From an uncultured Sulfitobacter sp. (GTDB lineage: Bacteria > Pseudomonadota > Alphaproteobacteria > Rhodobacterales > Rhodobacteraceae), in NCBI GenBank assembly GCA_913060815.1, contig CAJXSZ010000003.1:1-64000 (forward strand): 64,000 nucleotides of DNA, given 5' to 3'. Positions 8,702 through 19,100 of this stretch are shown in pieces. How positions within the stretch are numbered: position 1 is the stretch's first letter; each line of letters opens with the position of its first letter. The notes beneath the pieces were generated by a model. The model saw only the letters and a program-made list of their open reading frames with translations. It did not search any database and had not been told where the DNA came from. The translations under genes and the position numbers were made by a program.

Positions 8702-9892
8702 ATGAATAAGTTTCTAATGTCTGCCAAGGTCGCCGTAGCGTCGGCCGTTATGGCGACCGGGCTGTCACATGCGGTGAATGCTCAGGAGTATGATTGGCCG
8801 CGCCTGATGGTGATTGCGACGCCCGGCACATCGACCGGTAGCTTTGCCTCCACCAATGGCTGGGGTCCAGTATTCCAGCAGGAGACAGGGACCACGGTCC
8901 GCATCGTACCAGAAGACAGTGAGTTGATGCGTAACCGCCGCCTGACCGAGCGTGAGGATGTAGCGATTGCATCTGTTTCCGCCGCCGAGATGGCCTCTCA
9001 GACCGAAGGTGTCGGCGGCTATGCCTCGGCGCGGGCCATACCCCAGCGCATTCTGTGGCATCACAATGATACCCCGTGGGGCTTTGTCGTGTCGGGCGAC
9101 TCCGAGATCCAGTCGCTCGCCGATATTGGCAAGGGCGGTGTGCGCGTCACCGAAGGCGTCTTTTCGCCTGCGATCGTGTCGGTCGTGACCGAGGCCTTGC
9201 CCGGCTTCGTCGGCCTGACGCCCGAAGAAGCGCGGGAGCAGATCGAGTACGTGCCTGCGTCCAGCTACGGTGAAAACTGTCGCTCGGTTGTCGAAGGAAA
9301 GTCCGATGTGGCATATTGTTCGCCGATCTCGTCGGTGCTGTCCGAGATGGAAGGCGCCCCCGGCAGCATCCGCTGGCTGCCGATGGACCCCGCAGACAAA
9401 GAAGGCTGGAGCCGCTTTCTGAACTTTCGCGGCATGACGATCCCTTCCAAGATTTCCATGGGGGTCAAAACCGCAAACGGTGTCGATTCGATGACGTCGA
9501 ACTTCGTCTATGCGGTTCCCGTGACCGCCGATGAGGACTTCGCTTATAATATGGCGAAGTGGTTGCATCAGTCCTACGACGCTTACAAAGGCACGCACGC
9601 CCTTGCGTCGCGCATGTCCGTTGAGCAGTTCCGTTCCTTCCTGAACGCCAACCCGATTCCCGTGCACGAGGGAACGGTGAAGTATCTGCGTGAGATTGGT
9701 CAGTGGACCGATGAAGACGACGCATGGAACAATGCTGCGATCGAGCAGATGGATGCATGGGTCGAGGCACGTCAGGCCGGGATGAAGGCGGCGATGGAAC
9801 AGGGTGTTGAAATCAACTTCGAAAACGAAGAGTTCCTGAACCTCATGGCCGAATATACCAAAGATCTCGAACCGTTCCGCTCACGCCTGTGA
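8702..9892 (+). CDS. TAXI-family TRAP transporter solute-binding protein
   Basis: This 396-residue periplasmic receptor has an N-terminal Sec signal peptide of about 27 residues (basic start, hydrophobic VAVASAVMATGL, cleavage near VNAQ-EY). The mature start is typical of TAXI proteins: LMVIATPGTSTGSFASTNGWGPVFQQETG. It continues with the NRRLTEREDVAIASVSAAEM block, where the bound solute lowers to a pocket. A purine-rich GGGAGAGAAG ribosome site supports the ATG. TAXI receptors bind small organic acids or amino acids, and this ligand is not identifiable. It is followed after 92 bp by the fused permease gene, with a strong stem-loop between the two. Confidence 0.9.
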   Translation: MNKFLMSAKVAVASAVMATGLSHAVNAQEYDWPRLMVIATPGTSTGSFASTNGWGPVFQQETGTTVRIVPEDSELMRNRRLTEREDVAIASVSAAEMASQTEGVGGYASARAIPQRILWHHNDTPWGFVVSGDSEIQSLADIGKGGVRVTEGVFSPAIVSVVTEALPGFVGLTPEEAREQIEYVPASSYGENCRSVVEGKSDVAYCSPISSVLSEMEGAPGSIRWLPMDPADKEGWSRFLNFRGMTIPSKISMGVKTANGVDSMTSNFVYAVPVTADEDFAYNMAKWLHQSYDAYKGTHALASRMSVEQFRSFLNANPIPVHEGTVKYLREIGQWTDEDDAWNNAAIEQMDAWVEARQAGMKAAMEQGVEINFENEEFLNLMAEYTKDLEPFRSRL

Positions 9893-9912
9893 CCGGCTCT
9901 TGAAAGCGTTAC

Positions 9913-9939
9913 CGGCGGAGCGGTTCCATCGCTCCGCCG
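9913..9939 (+). terminator. Stem-loop between TRAP receptor and permease genes
   Basis: CGGCGGAGCG and CGCTCCGCCG form a perfect 10-bp stem with a 7-nt loop, 20 bp after the receptor stop. No clear T-run follows (CCTTCTCG), so it more likely stabilises the receptor mRNA or causes partial termination than ends the operon. Confidence 0.6.
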
Positions 9940-9984
9940 CCTTCTCGAAATGCGCCCATAGATCACTAAATTCAGGATCACGAC

Positions 9985-11922
9985 ATGTCAGATTCTCCAT
10001 CGATTGCAGCCCCAAATCTCAGCGATGACGACGCGGTACAGCTGGGTCGGCTCGGCGCATTGTTCTCGTTCACGAGCATTGCATTCGTCATTCTCTGCAC
10101 AGGCGGGCTCTCGCTTGGGCTGGCCTATGCCTTTGGCGTTCCGATCGGAGGGCAGCGTCTGATCGAAGGGCAATATTACTGGGTGTTTATAGGCATCTTT
10201 CTGGCGGCCTCGTTCATCGCACTGCCCGCACGCGCAACCCAGACCTCGGTGCCTATTTTCGACTGGATCGCGGCAATCATCGCTATGGGGATTTGCTTCT
10301 GGTTTTCGACGCATGCATGGGAGATCGTGCAAGCGGGATGGACCAACCTTTACGCGGGCACAGTGCTGTGGGTCTTGATGCTTGAGATCGCGCGTCGGTC
10401 GGGTGGGCTGCCGTTCTTGATCGTTGTGTTTCTGCTGGGTCTATATCCGCTCGTAGCAGATTTCTTTCCGGGGCTGCTGATGGGCATCCCCTACACCTTC
10501 GAGCGCATGATCGAAGCGCATATTTTCCGGACCGAAGGCCTGATGGGCATCACCACGAAAATCGTGGCGGAGATCGTCCTCGGCTTTCTGGTGTTCGCGG
10601 GCGTGCTGATCGCAACAGGCGCCGGACAGTTCTTCATCGATATCGCCAATGCCGGTTTCGGCAAGTACCGCGGTGGCTCGGCTAAGGTATCCGTCGTCGC
10701 GAGCGCCTTTTTCGGATCGCTTTCGGGGTCGATCTTTTCGAACATTGCGGGCACAGGTTCGATCACCATTCCGACCATGAAAAAAGCGGGATACCCGCCC
10801 CATTACGCCGGCGCTATCGAAGCCTGCGCCTCGACCGGCGGTGTGGTGATGCCACCGGTGATGGGTGCCATTGCCTTCGTCATGGCAATCACGATCGGTG
10901 TGGATTACGCGACGATCATGATTGCCGCGATCCTGCCGTCGTTCCTGTTCTATTTCGGCCTGCTTCTGCAAATCGACGCTTACGCAGCGCGCAACGGCCT
11001 TGTCGGCGCAGCGCCGGAAAATCTGCCCTCGGCGCGCAACGTCATGAAGCGCGGCTGGCCATTTTTGATCGTCATGATCTTTCTGGTCTGGGGATTGCTG
11101 TGGATGCGCTGGGAATACTATGCACCTTGGTATGCAAGTGCTCTGATGATCGGTCTGAGCTTTCTGCAGCGTGAAACGATGATGACCCCCAAACGCTTTG
11201 TCGAGACATTGCGGCAGGTTGGCATGCTGGTCACCCAGACTGCGGCCATCATCATGCCGATTGCCTTCGTCGTCAGCGCGCTGACCATTACGGGCGTGAC
11301 CGGCTCCATGACTTCGGGTCTCGTCGCTTTGGGCGGAGATAACGTTTACCTGATCATCGCCTTGGGTGTGCTGGCCTGCTTTATCATGGGCATGGCCGGT
11401 CTGGCGATCGTGGCCTATATTTTTCTGGCTGTAACGCTCGCACCTGCGATTATCGAGATCGGGGGCCTCAACACCATCGCGGTTCACTTTTTCATCGTCT
11501 ACTACGCCATGCTGTCGGTGATCACCCCACCTGTAGGGGCAGCGGCGTTTCTGGCTGCGACCATAGCCGGGGCAAAACCGATGAAGACGTCATTTACAGC
11601 AATGCGACTGGGGATCGTAATCTACTTCGTACCCTTGTTCTTCATGTTCCAACCGGCGCTGGTCTTGCAAGGTGACCTCACACCGTTGATTTACGTGCTC
11701 CCTTCGATCCTGATCGGAATCACCCTGCTGGCCGGTGGTCTGGAGGGCTATCTGATCGGGTTCGGCAGAGTACGCCCGATGCTGCGCCTGCCGCTTGCTG
11801 TGGCGGGCTTTGCGTTCAGCTTTCCCGGCTTGATCACAACGTTGGTGAGTGGGGTGGCAGCCGTGATTTTGGTCCTGCTGATCAGGAGGGATACGGTCAA
11901 GGCGGATAGGGTAACAACGTAA
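9985..11922 (+). CDS. TRAP transporter fused permease (DctQ-DctM type, TAXI class)
   Basis: This 645-residue inner-membrane protein joins the small four-helix and large TRAP permease subunits in one chain, as is usual for TAXI systems. Hydrophobic segments cover nearly the whole length. The large-subunit core shows KVSVVASAFFGSLSGSIFSNIAGTG and then GYPPHYAGAIEACASTGGVVMPPVMGA, the conserved hairpin and substrate/sodium site of the DctM family. A second repeat shows YYAMLSVITPPVGAAAF. It would use the sodium gradient to import the receptor's ligand. No other transporter gene follows. Confidence 0.9.
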   Translation: MSDSPSIAAPNLSDDDAVQLGRLGALFSFTSIAFVILCTGGLSLGLAYAFGVPIGGQRLIEGQYYWVFIGIFLAASFIALPARATQTSVPIFDWIAAIIAMGICFWFSTHAWEIVQAGWTNLYAGTVLWVLMLEIARRSGGLPFLIVVFLLGLYPLVADFFPGLLMGIPYTFERMIEAHIFRTEGLMGITTKIVAEIVLGFLVFAGVLIATGAGQFFIDIANAGFGKYRGGSAKVSVVASAFFGSLSGSIFSNIAGTGSITIPTMKKAGYPPHYAGAIEACASTGGVVMPPVMGAIAFVMAITIGVDYATIMIAAILPSFLFYFGLLLQIDAYAARNGLVGAAPENLPSARNVMKRGWPFLIVMIFLVWGLLWMRWEYYAPWYASALMIGLSFLQRETMMTPKRFVETLRQVGMLVTQTAAIIMPIAFVVSALTITGVTGSMTSGLVALGGDNVYLIIALGVLACFIMGMAGLAIVAYIFLAVTLAPAIIEIGGLNTIAVHFFIVYYAMLSVITPPVGAAAFLAATIAGAKPMKTSFTAMRLGIVIYFVPLFFMFQPALVLQGDLTPLIYVLPSILIGITLLAGGLEGYLIGFGRVRPMLRLPLAVAGFAFSFPGLITTLVSGVAAVILVLLIRRDTVKADRVTT

Positions 11923-12618
11923 GAAGTCTTTCCATATCGATTTGAAAACGCTGACCTCGATCTGCGATGTGAATTTTTCAAGCCGTGGAATGGAACATCG
12001 CCAAGCAAATCGATAATCTCTAGCTTTCAAGAGCTTGAAAGTGCATGCTTTGCATTGAGGCCGCAGCAAAAACTTTCATTTCGCCAGCTAAATTTTAGTA
12101 AGCGCAACGAGACATAAGCAGACATTCACTGCGGCTGCAAAGCTCACTGTCCATTCACTAGAAATCGGGCCGTCAGGTCCGATGGCACGATTTGGCCAAC
12201 GGTGGCAATTGAACCATTTCAGCAACCGCTGGGCCTTATCGATGCACTGCTCCCAAAAGCGAATGTTTTCTAAAAGGATCGCTTTGGTCGAGATCACCTG
12301 CAGCAGTGCATGTCAGAAGCGCACGTTACAAACCAAGGTTTACTGTCTGCTTTGAGATGCACTCTTGTGCATGTGTCTCACCTCTCGTCGCTTTTGGAAA
12401 AGATGTTGAGGAAGCGCAGTCATCGGCTTGCTCTGAGTAGATCACGAAGTGCCGTTGAGTGGGCGATTACGCTTGATGCGGTAAACCGTAACAATAGACG
12501 AAAAATTTCATGATTGTTTCGAACCGACAAACTTCTGCCACTTTTCAGCGTCAGGTAGAAAATTGATACTTGAAAACGGGAAACGAGAAATTTCCCAGAT
12601 TACGTTCTGGAGATAGTT
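11923..12618. other. Gene desert between TRAP permease and signalling island
   Basis: About 700 bp, AT-rich, with only short frames (12310-12513 plus, 12088-12297 minus) that lack ribosome sites and recognisable motifs. I see no RNA gene. The promoter of the response-regulator gene must lie in its right end, but I cannot pick boxes with confidence. Confidence 0.45.
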
Positions 12619-13608
12619 TTGAAAATTTTAGCTGTTGACGATGACCCGATCATTCTGGAGCTCTTGTCGCACTTTGTCGAAGTAGCAGGCTGCCATCAGT
12701 TGGTGACTGCCACGTCTGGTAGGCATGCGCTGGACCTTGTCTATGCAAATGAAGGGGCTGCTTTTGACTGTTTCCTGTTTGATATCCAGATGCCAGAGAT
12801 GGACGGGATCGAACTTACTCAGAAAATTCGCGGTATGAAGCAGTTTAAGGATACTCCGGTCCTTATGCTGACGGCCATGTCCGAGAAGAGATACATTGAT
12901 GCGGCATTTTCTTCTGGTGCAACAGACTATGTAACCAAACCTTTCGAGATCACAGAGTTAACGGCCCGTCTACAATTGATAGATGATTTGATTACAACCC
13001 GACGGATCAAAACCGACAAGATCTTTGCAGCCCAATCGCCGATTGCGCCATACGCTTCGAGCGATAGCCGATCTGCAATCCAGCTTCACGACCCGATATC
13101 GATCTATGATGTCGATAACCTTGTAGAATATCCAGCAATGGAAAATTATATCCGCCAGCTCGCTCGCGGATCATTGTTCGGCTCCGCCACGTTTGCTTTT
13201 GCAGTGCGCAAAATTGAAGAGCATCACGCGGCAATGTCCTCAGCGGAATTCTCATTCCTGATCTCCGATGTTGCCGAAGTGATTTCTGACAGTTTGGCGA
13301 GTCATCAATTCCTGATGTCCTACGCTGGCAGCGGTATCTTTATTTGCGTCACGGAAAGTGGGTGGCGACCCGATATGGGAGCTCTCATGGACGCCGTAAA
13401 CCTCTCGCTGTCGCGCACCGAGCTATACGATAACTCGGGCCAGCAGCTGTTCGTGCGGGTGAGTGCGGGAGAGGTCGTAAGGCTGATCTGGAAATGTGAG
13501 AATTCTGTGATGGAGGCCATCTCTGCGGCCTACCTCTCAGCAGACGAAGCGAGTGCGGCACATGAGCGGTCGATGAACGACCTCTGGCTTGTTCCACAGC
13601 GGGCATGA
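12619..13608 (+). CDS. Response regulator with receiver and degenerate GGDEF-like domain
   Basis: The start is TTG 12619, preceded by GGAG; the next residues, KILAVDDDP, are the canonical receiver start. The receiver (residues 1-120) has the acidic pair in VDDDP, phospho-acceptor Asp55 in FLFDIQMPEMDG, Thr in MLTAM and Lys107 in VTKPFE. Residues about 170-325 resemble a diguanylate cyclase in layout, but the active-site motif at the expected place reads AGSGI (SYAGSGIFICV) instead of GGDEF. So it cannot make cyclic-di-GMP, and may be a binding or scaffold domain. The last codon overlaps the Hpt gene by 4 bp (ATGA), so the two are translated together. Confidence 0.8.
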   Translation: MKILAVDDDPIILELLSHFVEVAGCHQLVTATSGRHALDLVYANEGAAFDCFLFDIQMPEMDGIELTQKIRGMKQFKDTPVLMLTAMSEKRYIDAAFSSGATDYVTKPFEITELTARLQLIDDLITTRRIKTDKIFAAQSPIAPYASSDSRSAIQLHDPISIYDVDNLVEYPAMENYIRQLARGSLFGSATFAFAVRKIEEHHAAMSSAEFSFLISDVAEVISDSLASHQFLMSYAGSGIFICVTESGWRPDMGALMDAVNLSLSRTELYDNSGQQLFVRVSAGEVVRLIWKCENSVMEAISAAYLSADEASAAHERSMNDLWLVPQRA

Positions 13609-13964
13609 GCATGGTGTCACAAGAGCTATCCGGACTCGACCGGATAAGAACGCGGTTTCTACACCTCCTGAAAGAGCGTCAGGCGAATGTGGCGCAGCAT
13701 GCAATGTTAGCGTGGGAAAGCGACGATGCGGCGACGAAGCGTTCGAATTTTCAGGAAGCGCAGATGACGCTACACCAGATCGCCGGTACGGCGGGTTCGC
13801 TCGGCTTTGGGGATCTTGGTCAAACTGCTCGGGAATGTGAGGATTTGATCATCACGTATCTCGACGGCCCTGCCTTCGCAGACAATGTGTTGTTAAATGA
13901 AATCTTCACTAATCTGGACGCTTTTGTCTCGAAGAGCCAAAACTTGATATCTCATCCCAGCTAA
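13605..13964 (+). CDS. Histidine phosphotransfer (Hpt) protein
   Basis: This stand-alone Hpt domain has 119 residues. The phospho-accepting histidine is His57 in TLHQIAGTAGSLGFGDLGQTARECE, which matches the helix-bundle Hpt consensus (H-x-x-x-G-x-x-x-x-x-G). It overlaps the upstream response regulator and runs convergent to a single-domain receiver gene. Together with the hybrid kinase 2 kb away it could shuttle phosphoryl groups in a multistep phosphorelay. Partner identity is inferred from proximity alone. Confidence 0.85.
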   Translation: MSMVSQELSGLDRIRTRFLHLLKERQANVAQHAMLAWESDDAATKRSNFQEAQMTLHQIAGTAGSLGFGDLGQTARECEDLIITYLDGPAFADNVLLNEIFTNLDAFVSKSQNLISHPS

Positions 13965-14006
13965 GGTCCGAAGAAGCTACTTCCTCATTCTCTGCACAGC
14001 AGATCG

Positions 14007-14381
14007 CTAGGCCGACTTTTTCATCGCGAGCTTGATCTGTTCAGGTAACGCCATTGGATCAAACGGCTTGGGGATTACTTCTGCAGCGCCGTTGTTGAAC
14101 AGCTCCTCAATTTCAGAGTGCTGAGCACGCGCAGTCATAAAGATTGCCGGAACATTTCCCAACTGCGCGTCTTTTCGCATGTTGTCCAAGGTTTCACGGC
14201 CAGTCATCCCCGGCATCATCATATCGAGCAAGAATACATCCGGCGCAAACGCTGCAGCCTTCGCAACAGCCTCCTGACCGCTGCTGCATTGCAGAACGTC
14301 AAACTCGCCCGAAAGCTCGAGAGACATCAGCGCGATTTCACGGATGTCGGCATCATCTTCTACATGCAATATCTTGATCAT
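14007..14381 (-). CDS. Single-domain response regulator (CheY-like)
   Basis: This 124-residue protein is only a receiver domain. The acidic residues are in HVEDDADI, phospho-acceptor Asp53 in LLDMMMPGMTG, Thr in FMTARA and Lys105 in IPKPFDP. There is no output domain, so it acts by protein contact or as a phosphate sink. It starts 17 bp after the stop of the histidine kinase gene on the same strand, so the two form an operon. Its sequence is close in style to the receiver at the end of the hybrid kinase (both begin ILHVEDD). Confidence 0.9.
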   Translation of the reverse strand: MIKILHVEDDADIREIALMSLELSGEFDVLQCSSGQEAVAKAAAFAPDVFLLDMMMPGMTGRETLDNMRKDAQLGNVPAIFMTARAQHSEIEELFNNGAAEVIPKPFDPMALPEQIKLAMKKSA

Positions 14382-14398
14382 TGACTATTTCTCTCTGT

Positions 14399-16051
14399 TT
14401 AAGCGGACTGTCGGGCGGCAGGTGCTTCAATACCTGAGGAGCCTTTCGGCGCCTTAGGTAAGCAAAAGAAGAACTTCGTTCCCACGCCCTCAGTCGATTC
14501 AAAGCCGATTGTACCGCCCATATTCTCAACGATCGCCTTGCATATATTCAGGCCAAGCCCTGTTCCACCTTTTGAAGCGCGATCAGAGTTTGACATGTCG
14601 GAAAACCTGTTGAAAATCTTATGCGTCTCATCGTGAGGGATCCCTTGCCCTTCATCAGTCACAGACACCCGCACCCACGCGCCTTCGTCCTCGACGTCCA
14701 AGTAAATCTTCCCGCCTGGTTTTGAAAATTTGTAGGCGTTTGATATCAGATTGTTCAGAACCTGAAGCAATCTGTTGGGGTCGGTATTGAATGGAAATGG
14801 GTTCTCGGTCCCCGTAAGCTCGACTTGGACACCATAGCGTTGTTGGAGCATCGCATTCGCTTGATCCGCCTCTTTGACTAACTCCGACAGATCGACGCTT
14901 TGCATCGCGATCTCTATGTCGCCGTTGGCCATTTTATCAAGATCCAGAATGTCATTGATTATGAGGATTAGCCTGTCAGCGTTGCGGTGGGCGATTTCAA
15001 GGAGGGAGGTTGCCTTATCGGGCAATTCACCAGCCGATTTCGACAGCAGCAGTCCCATCGCACCTTTTATCGATGTAAGCGGGGAGCGCAGCTCGTGGCT
15101 GACAGTTGAGATAAAGGAGGATTTCTGCTTTTCCTGCTCAACACGCTCGGAAATGTCAGAGATCAGAATAAGATACCTGCCAGAGGTTTCTGCATCAGTC
15201 AAAAATTTGATGCTCACGTCGACGGGCGATCCCATCAAGACGGTCTCAAAGCGGCTGGTACTCTTGCCATCCGCGACGAGTGCGCGGCAAGCGGCCAATA
15301 TTTCAGCAGTGCCTTCGGACTTGTTCAGACCACCCACGCTCCGGTCCAGATAGTCGCCACGGGAGGTGTCAAATCGGCTCTCTGCCGTGCGGTTCAGGTA
15401 ACTGAACTCTTCTGTATCGGCGTCAATAATCCAGATCTCGTCACGCAATTCATAAAGCGTTTTCGCAGTCTGACGCTCAGAGATGAGTTCATTCGTCCGG
15501 CTGACATCAGTCCGGGCTGTAATTGATCCCACATATTTTCCAGCGGAGTCGAACAACGGCATGATCGTTGATTGGGTGAAAATCTCGCGGCCATCTTTCC
15601 GGCGAAGCGGCGTTTCCCCTTCCCAGCTTTGACCGCTGTGAAGGTTTGCGCGAATGTCGGCAGCGACTTCGCTATCGATATCGTTGTAGAGCAGTGCTGC
15701 GGGCTGTCCAATCAAGTCGGAACGATCATAGCCCGTCAACTCAAGCAGCTTCTCATTCACTTCTGTCAGATTTCCTGCCGCATCCACGATGTTGATACAA
15801 ACATGTTTTTCAAATGCATCAAGCCGCTGAACCATTGAAGACCGAGCAGTTTTGGACCGATTTCCCGCTGTTTTACTCATGATCAAGGTTGGAACAGTTG
15901 CAGCCAATGCGATAGCGCCAAAAGCGGGTGCCACCTGCGCGGATGGGCCCAATAGAACAGTTTTGGAAAGGTAGTACCACGCTGCTGCAATGCCGCAGCC
16001 GCTCGCTATAGCGAGTGCGGTGCTCGACTGCATATCTATCGGCTGTCTCAT
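14399..16051 (-). CDS. PAS-domain sensor histidine kinase
   Basis: This 550-residue protein has two predicted N-terminal membrane helices (about 10-28 and 40-58). A PAS domain at about 75-185 (VDAAGNLTEVNEKLLELTGYDRSDLIG) is followed by a second PAS-like domain at about 195-300. The HisKA domain has phospho-accepting His319 in STVSHELRSPLTSIKG. The HATPase domain shows the N box NLISNAYKFSKPGG, VTDEGQGIP and GGTGLGLNICK. There is no attached receiver; the single-domain receiver gene follows directly. No periplasmic loop of useful size is seen, so it probably senses a cytoplasmic or membrane signal through PAS. Confidence 0.9.
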   Translation of the reverse strand: MRQPIDMQSSTALAIASGCGIAAAWYYLSKTVLLGPSAQVAPAFGAIALAATVPTLIMSKTAGNRSKTARSSMVQRLDAFEKHVCINIVDAAGNLTEVNEKLLELTGYDRSDLIGQPAALLYNDIDSEVAADIRANLHSGQSWEGETPLRRKDGREIFTQSTIMPLFDSAGKYVGSITARTDVSRTNELISERQTAKTLYELRDEIWIIDADTEEFSYLNRTAESRFDTSRGDYLDRSVGGLNKSEGTAEILAACRALVADGKSTSRFETVLMGSPVDVSIKFLTDAETSGRYLILISDISERVEQEKQKSSFISTVSHELRSPLTSIKGAMGLLLSKSAGELPDKATSLLEIAHRNADRLILIINDILDLDKMANGDIEIAMQSVDLSELVKEADQANAMLQQRYGVQVELTGTENPFPFNTDPNRLLQVLNNLISNAYKFSKPGGKIYLDVEDEGAWVRVSVTDEGQGIPHDETHKIFNRFSDMSNSDRASKGGTGLGLNICKAIVENMGGTIGFESTEGVGTKFFFCLPKAPKGSSGIEAPAARQSA

Positions 16052-16180
16052 CGGACCTCGGCTTCAAGCTCTTTGTGGAGGGATCATATGATTACGACCA
16101 CCTACTGACTATCGTCCGAAGGTATGCTTTGGAAATTCGTCATGAATATGACGTAAACATCCGTTTCCCATGGCGTTAGT

Positions 16181-19100
16181 TCAGGAAGCAAGCTGCATGC
16201 ATTTGTTAATGGATGCAACGACAGACGCCATCTCTGTCCGGCTTTTTACAACATCTGCAAATAGACGCGGGTCGTTTGCTCGATTGCCGTTCGCCGACAG
16301 CCCGATGATCTTGGCCTTTGGCTGCATCTGAGTGATCTGCGCAACGAGGTTGCTCGCATCGCCATCGGGCAGCATCCAATCAAGGATGATGACATCCAGC
16401 GGCTCACCGACAATGAACTTCTGCGCAGCCGCGAGAGAGCCTGCATGCTGCAAATCTGCGGAGTCTTCGAGTGAGGCTGCGAGGATTTCTGCAAAATCAT
16501 GGTCATCTTCGACGTGCAAAATTTTGAACCTTTCGCGCTTCATCTCCCCGAGGCTCGGCGCCAACGTGGGCGCGCGCACTATCGCGTTCTGTGAGATCGG
16601 AATGGTGAACCAAAATACGGTTATGCCATCCGTGATACTCTCAAAACCAATCTTGCCCCCTTGGCGCTGCACAATTTGCTTGGAGATATTCAGGCCAAGC
16701 CCTGTACCGCCAGTGGTGCGGGTATCGGATCCATCAGCCTGTGAAAATGGCTTGAATATTTTTGATCGAAAACTCTCGGGCACACCAGGACCAGTGTTTT
16801 GAACATATACGATGATCTGATCTTCGATCTGTTCTGCCTTCACGACAACTTCACTATCGGGATCGGAATACTTGCAGGCATTTGAAATCAGATTGGCAAG
16901 AACCTGTTGTGTGCGACCGTAATCAACACATACGGGCAGGGGGGGCTCGGACAATTCAATTCTGATCGTGTTGTTATGTGTCGTCGCAAACGGGGACATC
17001 TGCTGAACGCTGGCCTCGATAATATCAGCAAGATCGAGTTCGGTTGTGCTGAACTTTACCTCCCCTGCGGAAATGCTTTCGAGATCAAGAATATCGTTCA
17101 CGATGTCGGTCAATCGGTCAGCATTGGATTTTGCGATATCAATCAGTCGCGACTGCGCTTGTGTAAGTGTGGCTGACTTACCGGCCAGCAACAGCCCAAG
17201 CGCACCTTTGATTGACGTTAACGGGGTGCGCAGTTCATGGCTCACTGTGGCGACAAATTCATCTTTCATGAGATCGATTTTCTTTTGATCTGTAATGTCG
17301 ATAACTTGGCCAATGAACAAATAGCGGTTCTGGTTCTTATCAAAAGACCACGAAATATTCAGGTAACCCCACCGCTTCTCTCCGCTTGGCATGATTATCC
17401 GGTGCTCGCCAGAATAGACCCTCTGGTCCTTTCCCGAGATCATTGCGGAGATTGTTGCATAGAGTGACTGACGGTCCTCATAAGGAAGCAAATCTGTCAG
17501 GCGCACGTTGTTGACAAGATCAGCTTCGCGTCGACCCGAGAGTTCTGAAAACGCTGAGTTCACATTGATGAACTTTCCGGCGTCATCCATCAATGCCATA
17601 CCAATCGGTGCGTGATGCACCACTGTTCGAAACAGCTTTTCACTATTCTCAAGCGCGTTTCGATCGTGGCGAAGTTCTGTCACGTCGGTCTGCGTTCCGA
17701 TCAACCTGATTGCTTTCCCTTGGGCGTCACGCTCGGCAACGACAGCGTCCGACCTCATCCAGCACCAGCCGCCGTCTTTCGTCCTGAGGCGATATTCAGC
17801 GATCGAGCGATCAGTTTTTCCCGCGATACAATCAGCGTCGGCCTTCTCGAGAATGTTGATGTCATCGGGGTGAATGCGCTCGATGAATTCTTTCTGAGTA
17901 TCCAGACCGTTGCACCCCGGGTCGTAGCCCATAATCTTGCACCACGTATCTGACACCTCGGATGTACCTGTGGCCAGATCAATATCGAACACACCTATTT
18001 CAGACCCTCGGAGTGCCATATCGAAAAGGGCTTTGCTTTGACTGAGCAAACGGCGGTCGGTGTTCTGGCTTGTGAGGTCGCGTAGGATTACCGTACTCCG
18101 CTTATCACCACGAACGCTGGTCCACTCATTCCTATGGAGATCCAGCTCAAGCTGACTTCCCGAGCTGGTTGTGCCTTTTGCATTGTAGGTCCCATCCAAA
18201 GATTGCTCAGATGTCGCGATGGACGAGAACGCAGCCATATGCAGCTCTTCGGCACTTCGGCCAAAGCAATTTTGTGCCGCTTGATTGGCAAAAAGTATCC
18301 GATCAGAGTCATCGAGCAAAAAGACGGACGTGACATCGTTCTCAATAATGGACCTGTTTTCCTGTTCTTGCGCTATGATTTGACGGGACTTCAATTCGGA
18401 AATCTTGTTCAGGTTCTCGGCGCGCTGCCGGCTATTGCTCAGAATAGAAAAGAGCATTGCCGTCAATGTCAGCCCAGCGATTAGAATGCTCACCGGCTGA
18501 TATGTTCGCAGTGAAGCTTCAAATTCCGGAGTACTATTGAATGCAAGGGTCCATGTTCGGCCAAACCGCTCAATCTGATAAATTTCAGTGAACTTTGCTT
18601 GCGAGGACGTATCCTCCGCTTCATCGTTAAGGGGCACGCCACGGTCGATAGAAACGCCATCATATGCACTTAGGGCATAACTCTGCCCATAGGTTGAAGT
18701 CAGGTCCGAAAAGATATTCTGGGCAACGAAGGCCGCATTGATCCACCCAAGGAAAGGGCCACGCTCGTCCGGCGCAGATCCAGATGCATAAATTGGCATG
18801 AACAGAACGTACCCCGCGAGCGATGCATCCGCCTGCACCAATTCAATCGGCGGTGTAAGGCGCGGTTCTCCGGTAGCCTTTGCCTCTCGCATTACTTCAG
18901 CGCGTTCAGCGGCAAAAGTTACATCCAGTCCTATCGCTTTTAAATTGTCGCGCGCCGGCTCCATGTATTTAATAATGTGATGAACATTTTCCGTTGAGCG
19001 GCGGTGTATGCTAAAGTCGGGATCGACCTGCGAACGCATCTGGCGCAAAAACCCGTCTAGACGCGCATCTGGGACCTCTACAATGAAACCGATGCCCGTG

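Noticed and set aside
12310-12513. A 67-codon frame upstream of the response regulator
   Set aside because: No ribosome site and no recognisable composition or motif. It is basic and Ser/Arg-rich, as expected from a random frame.
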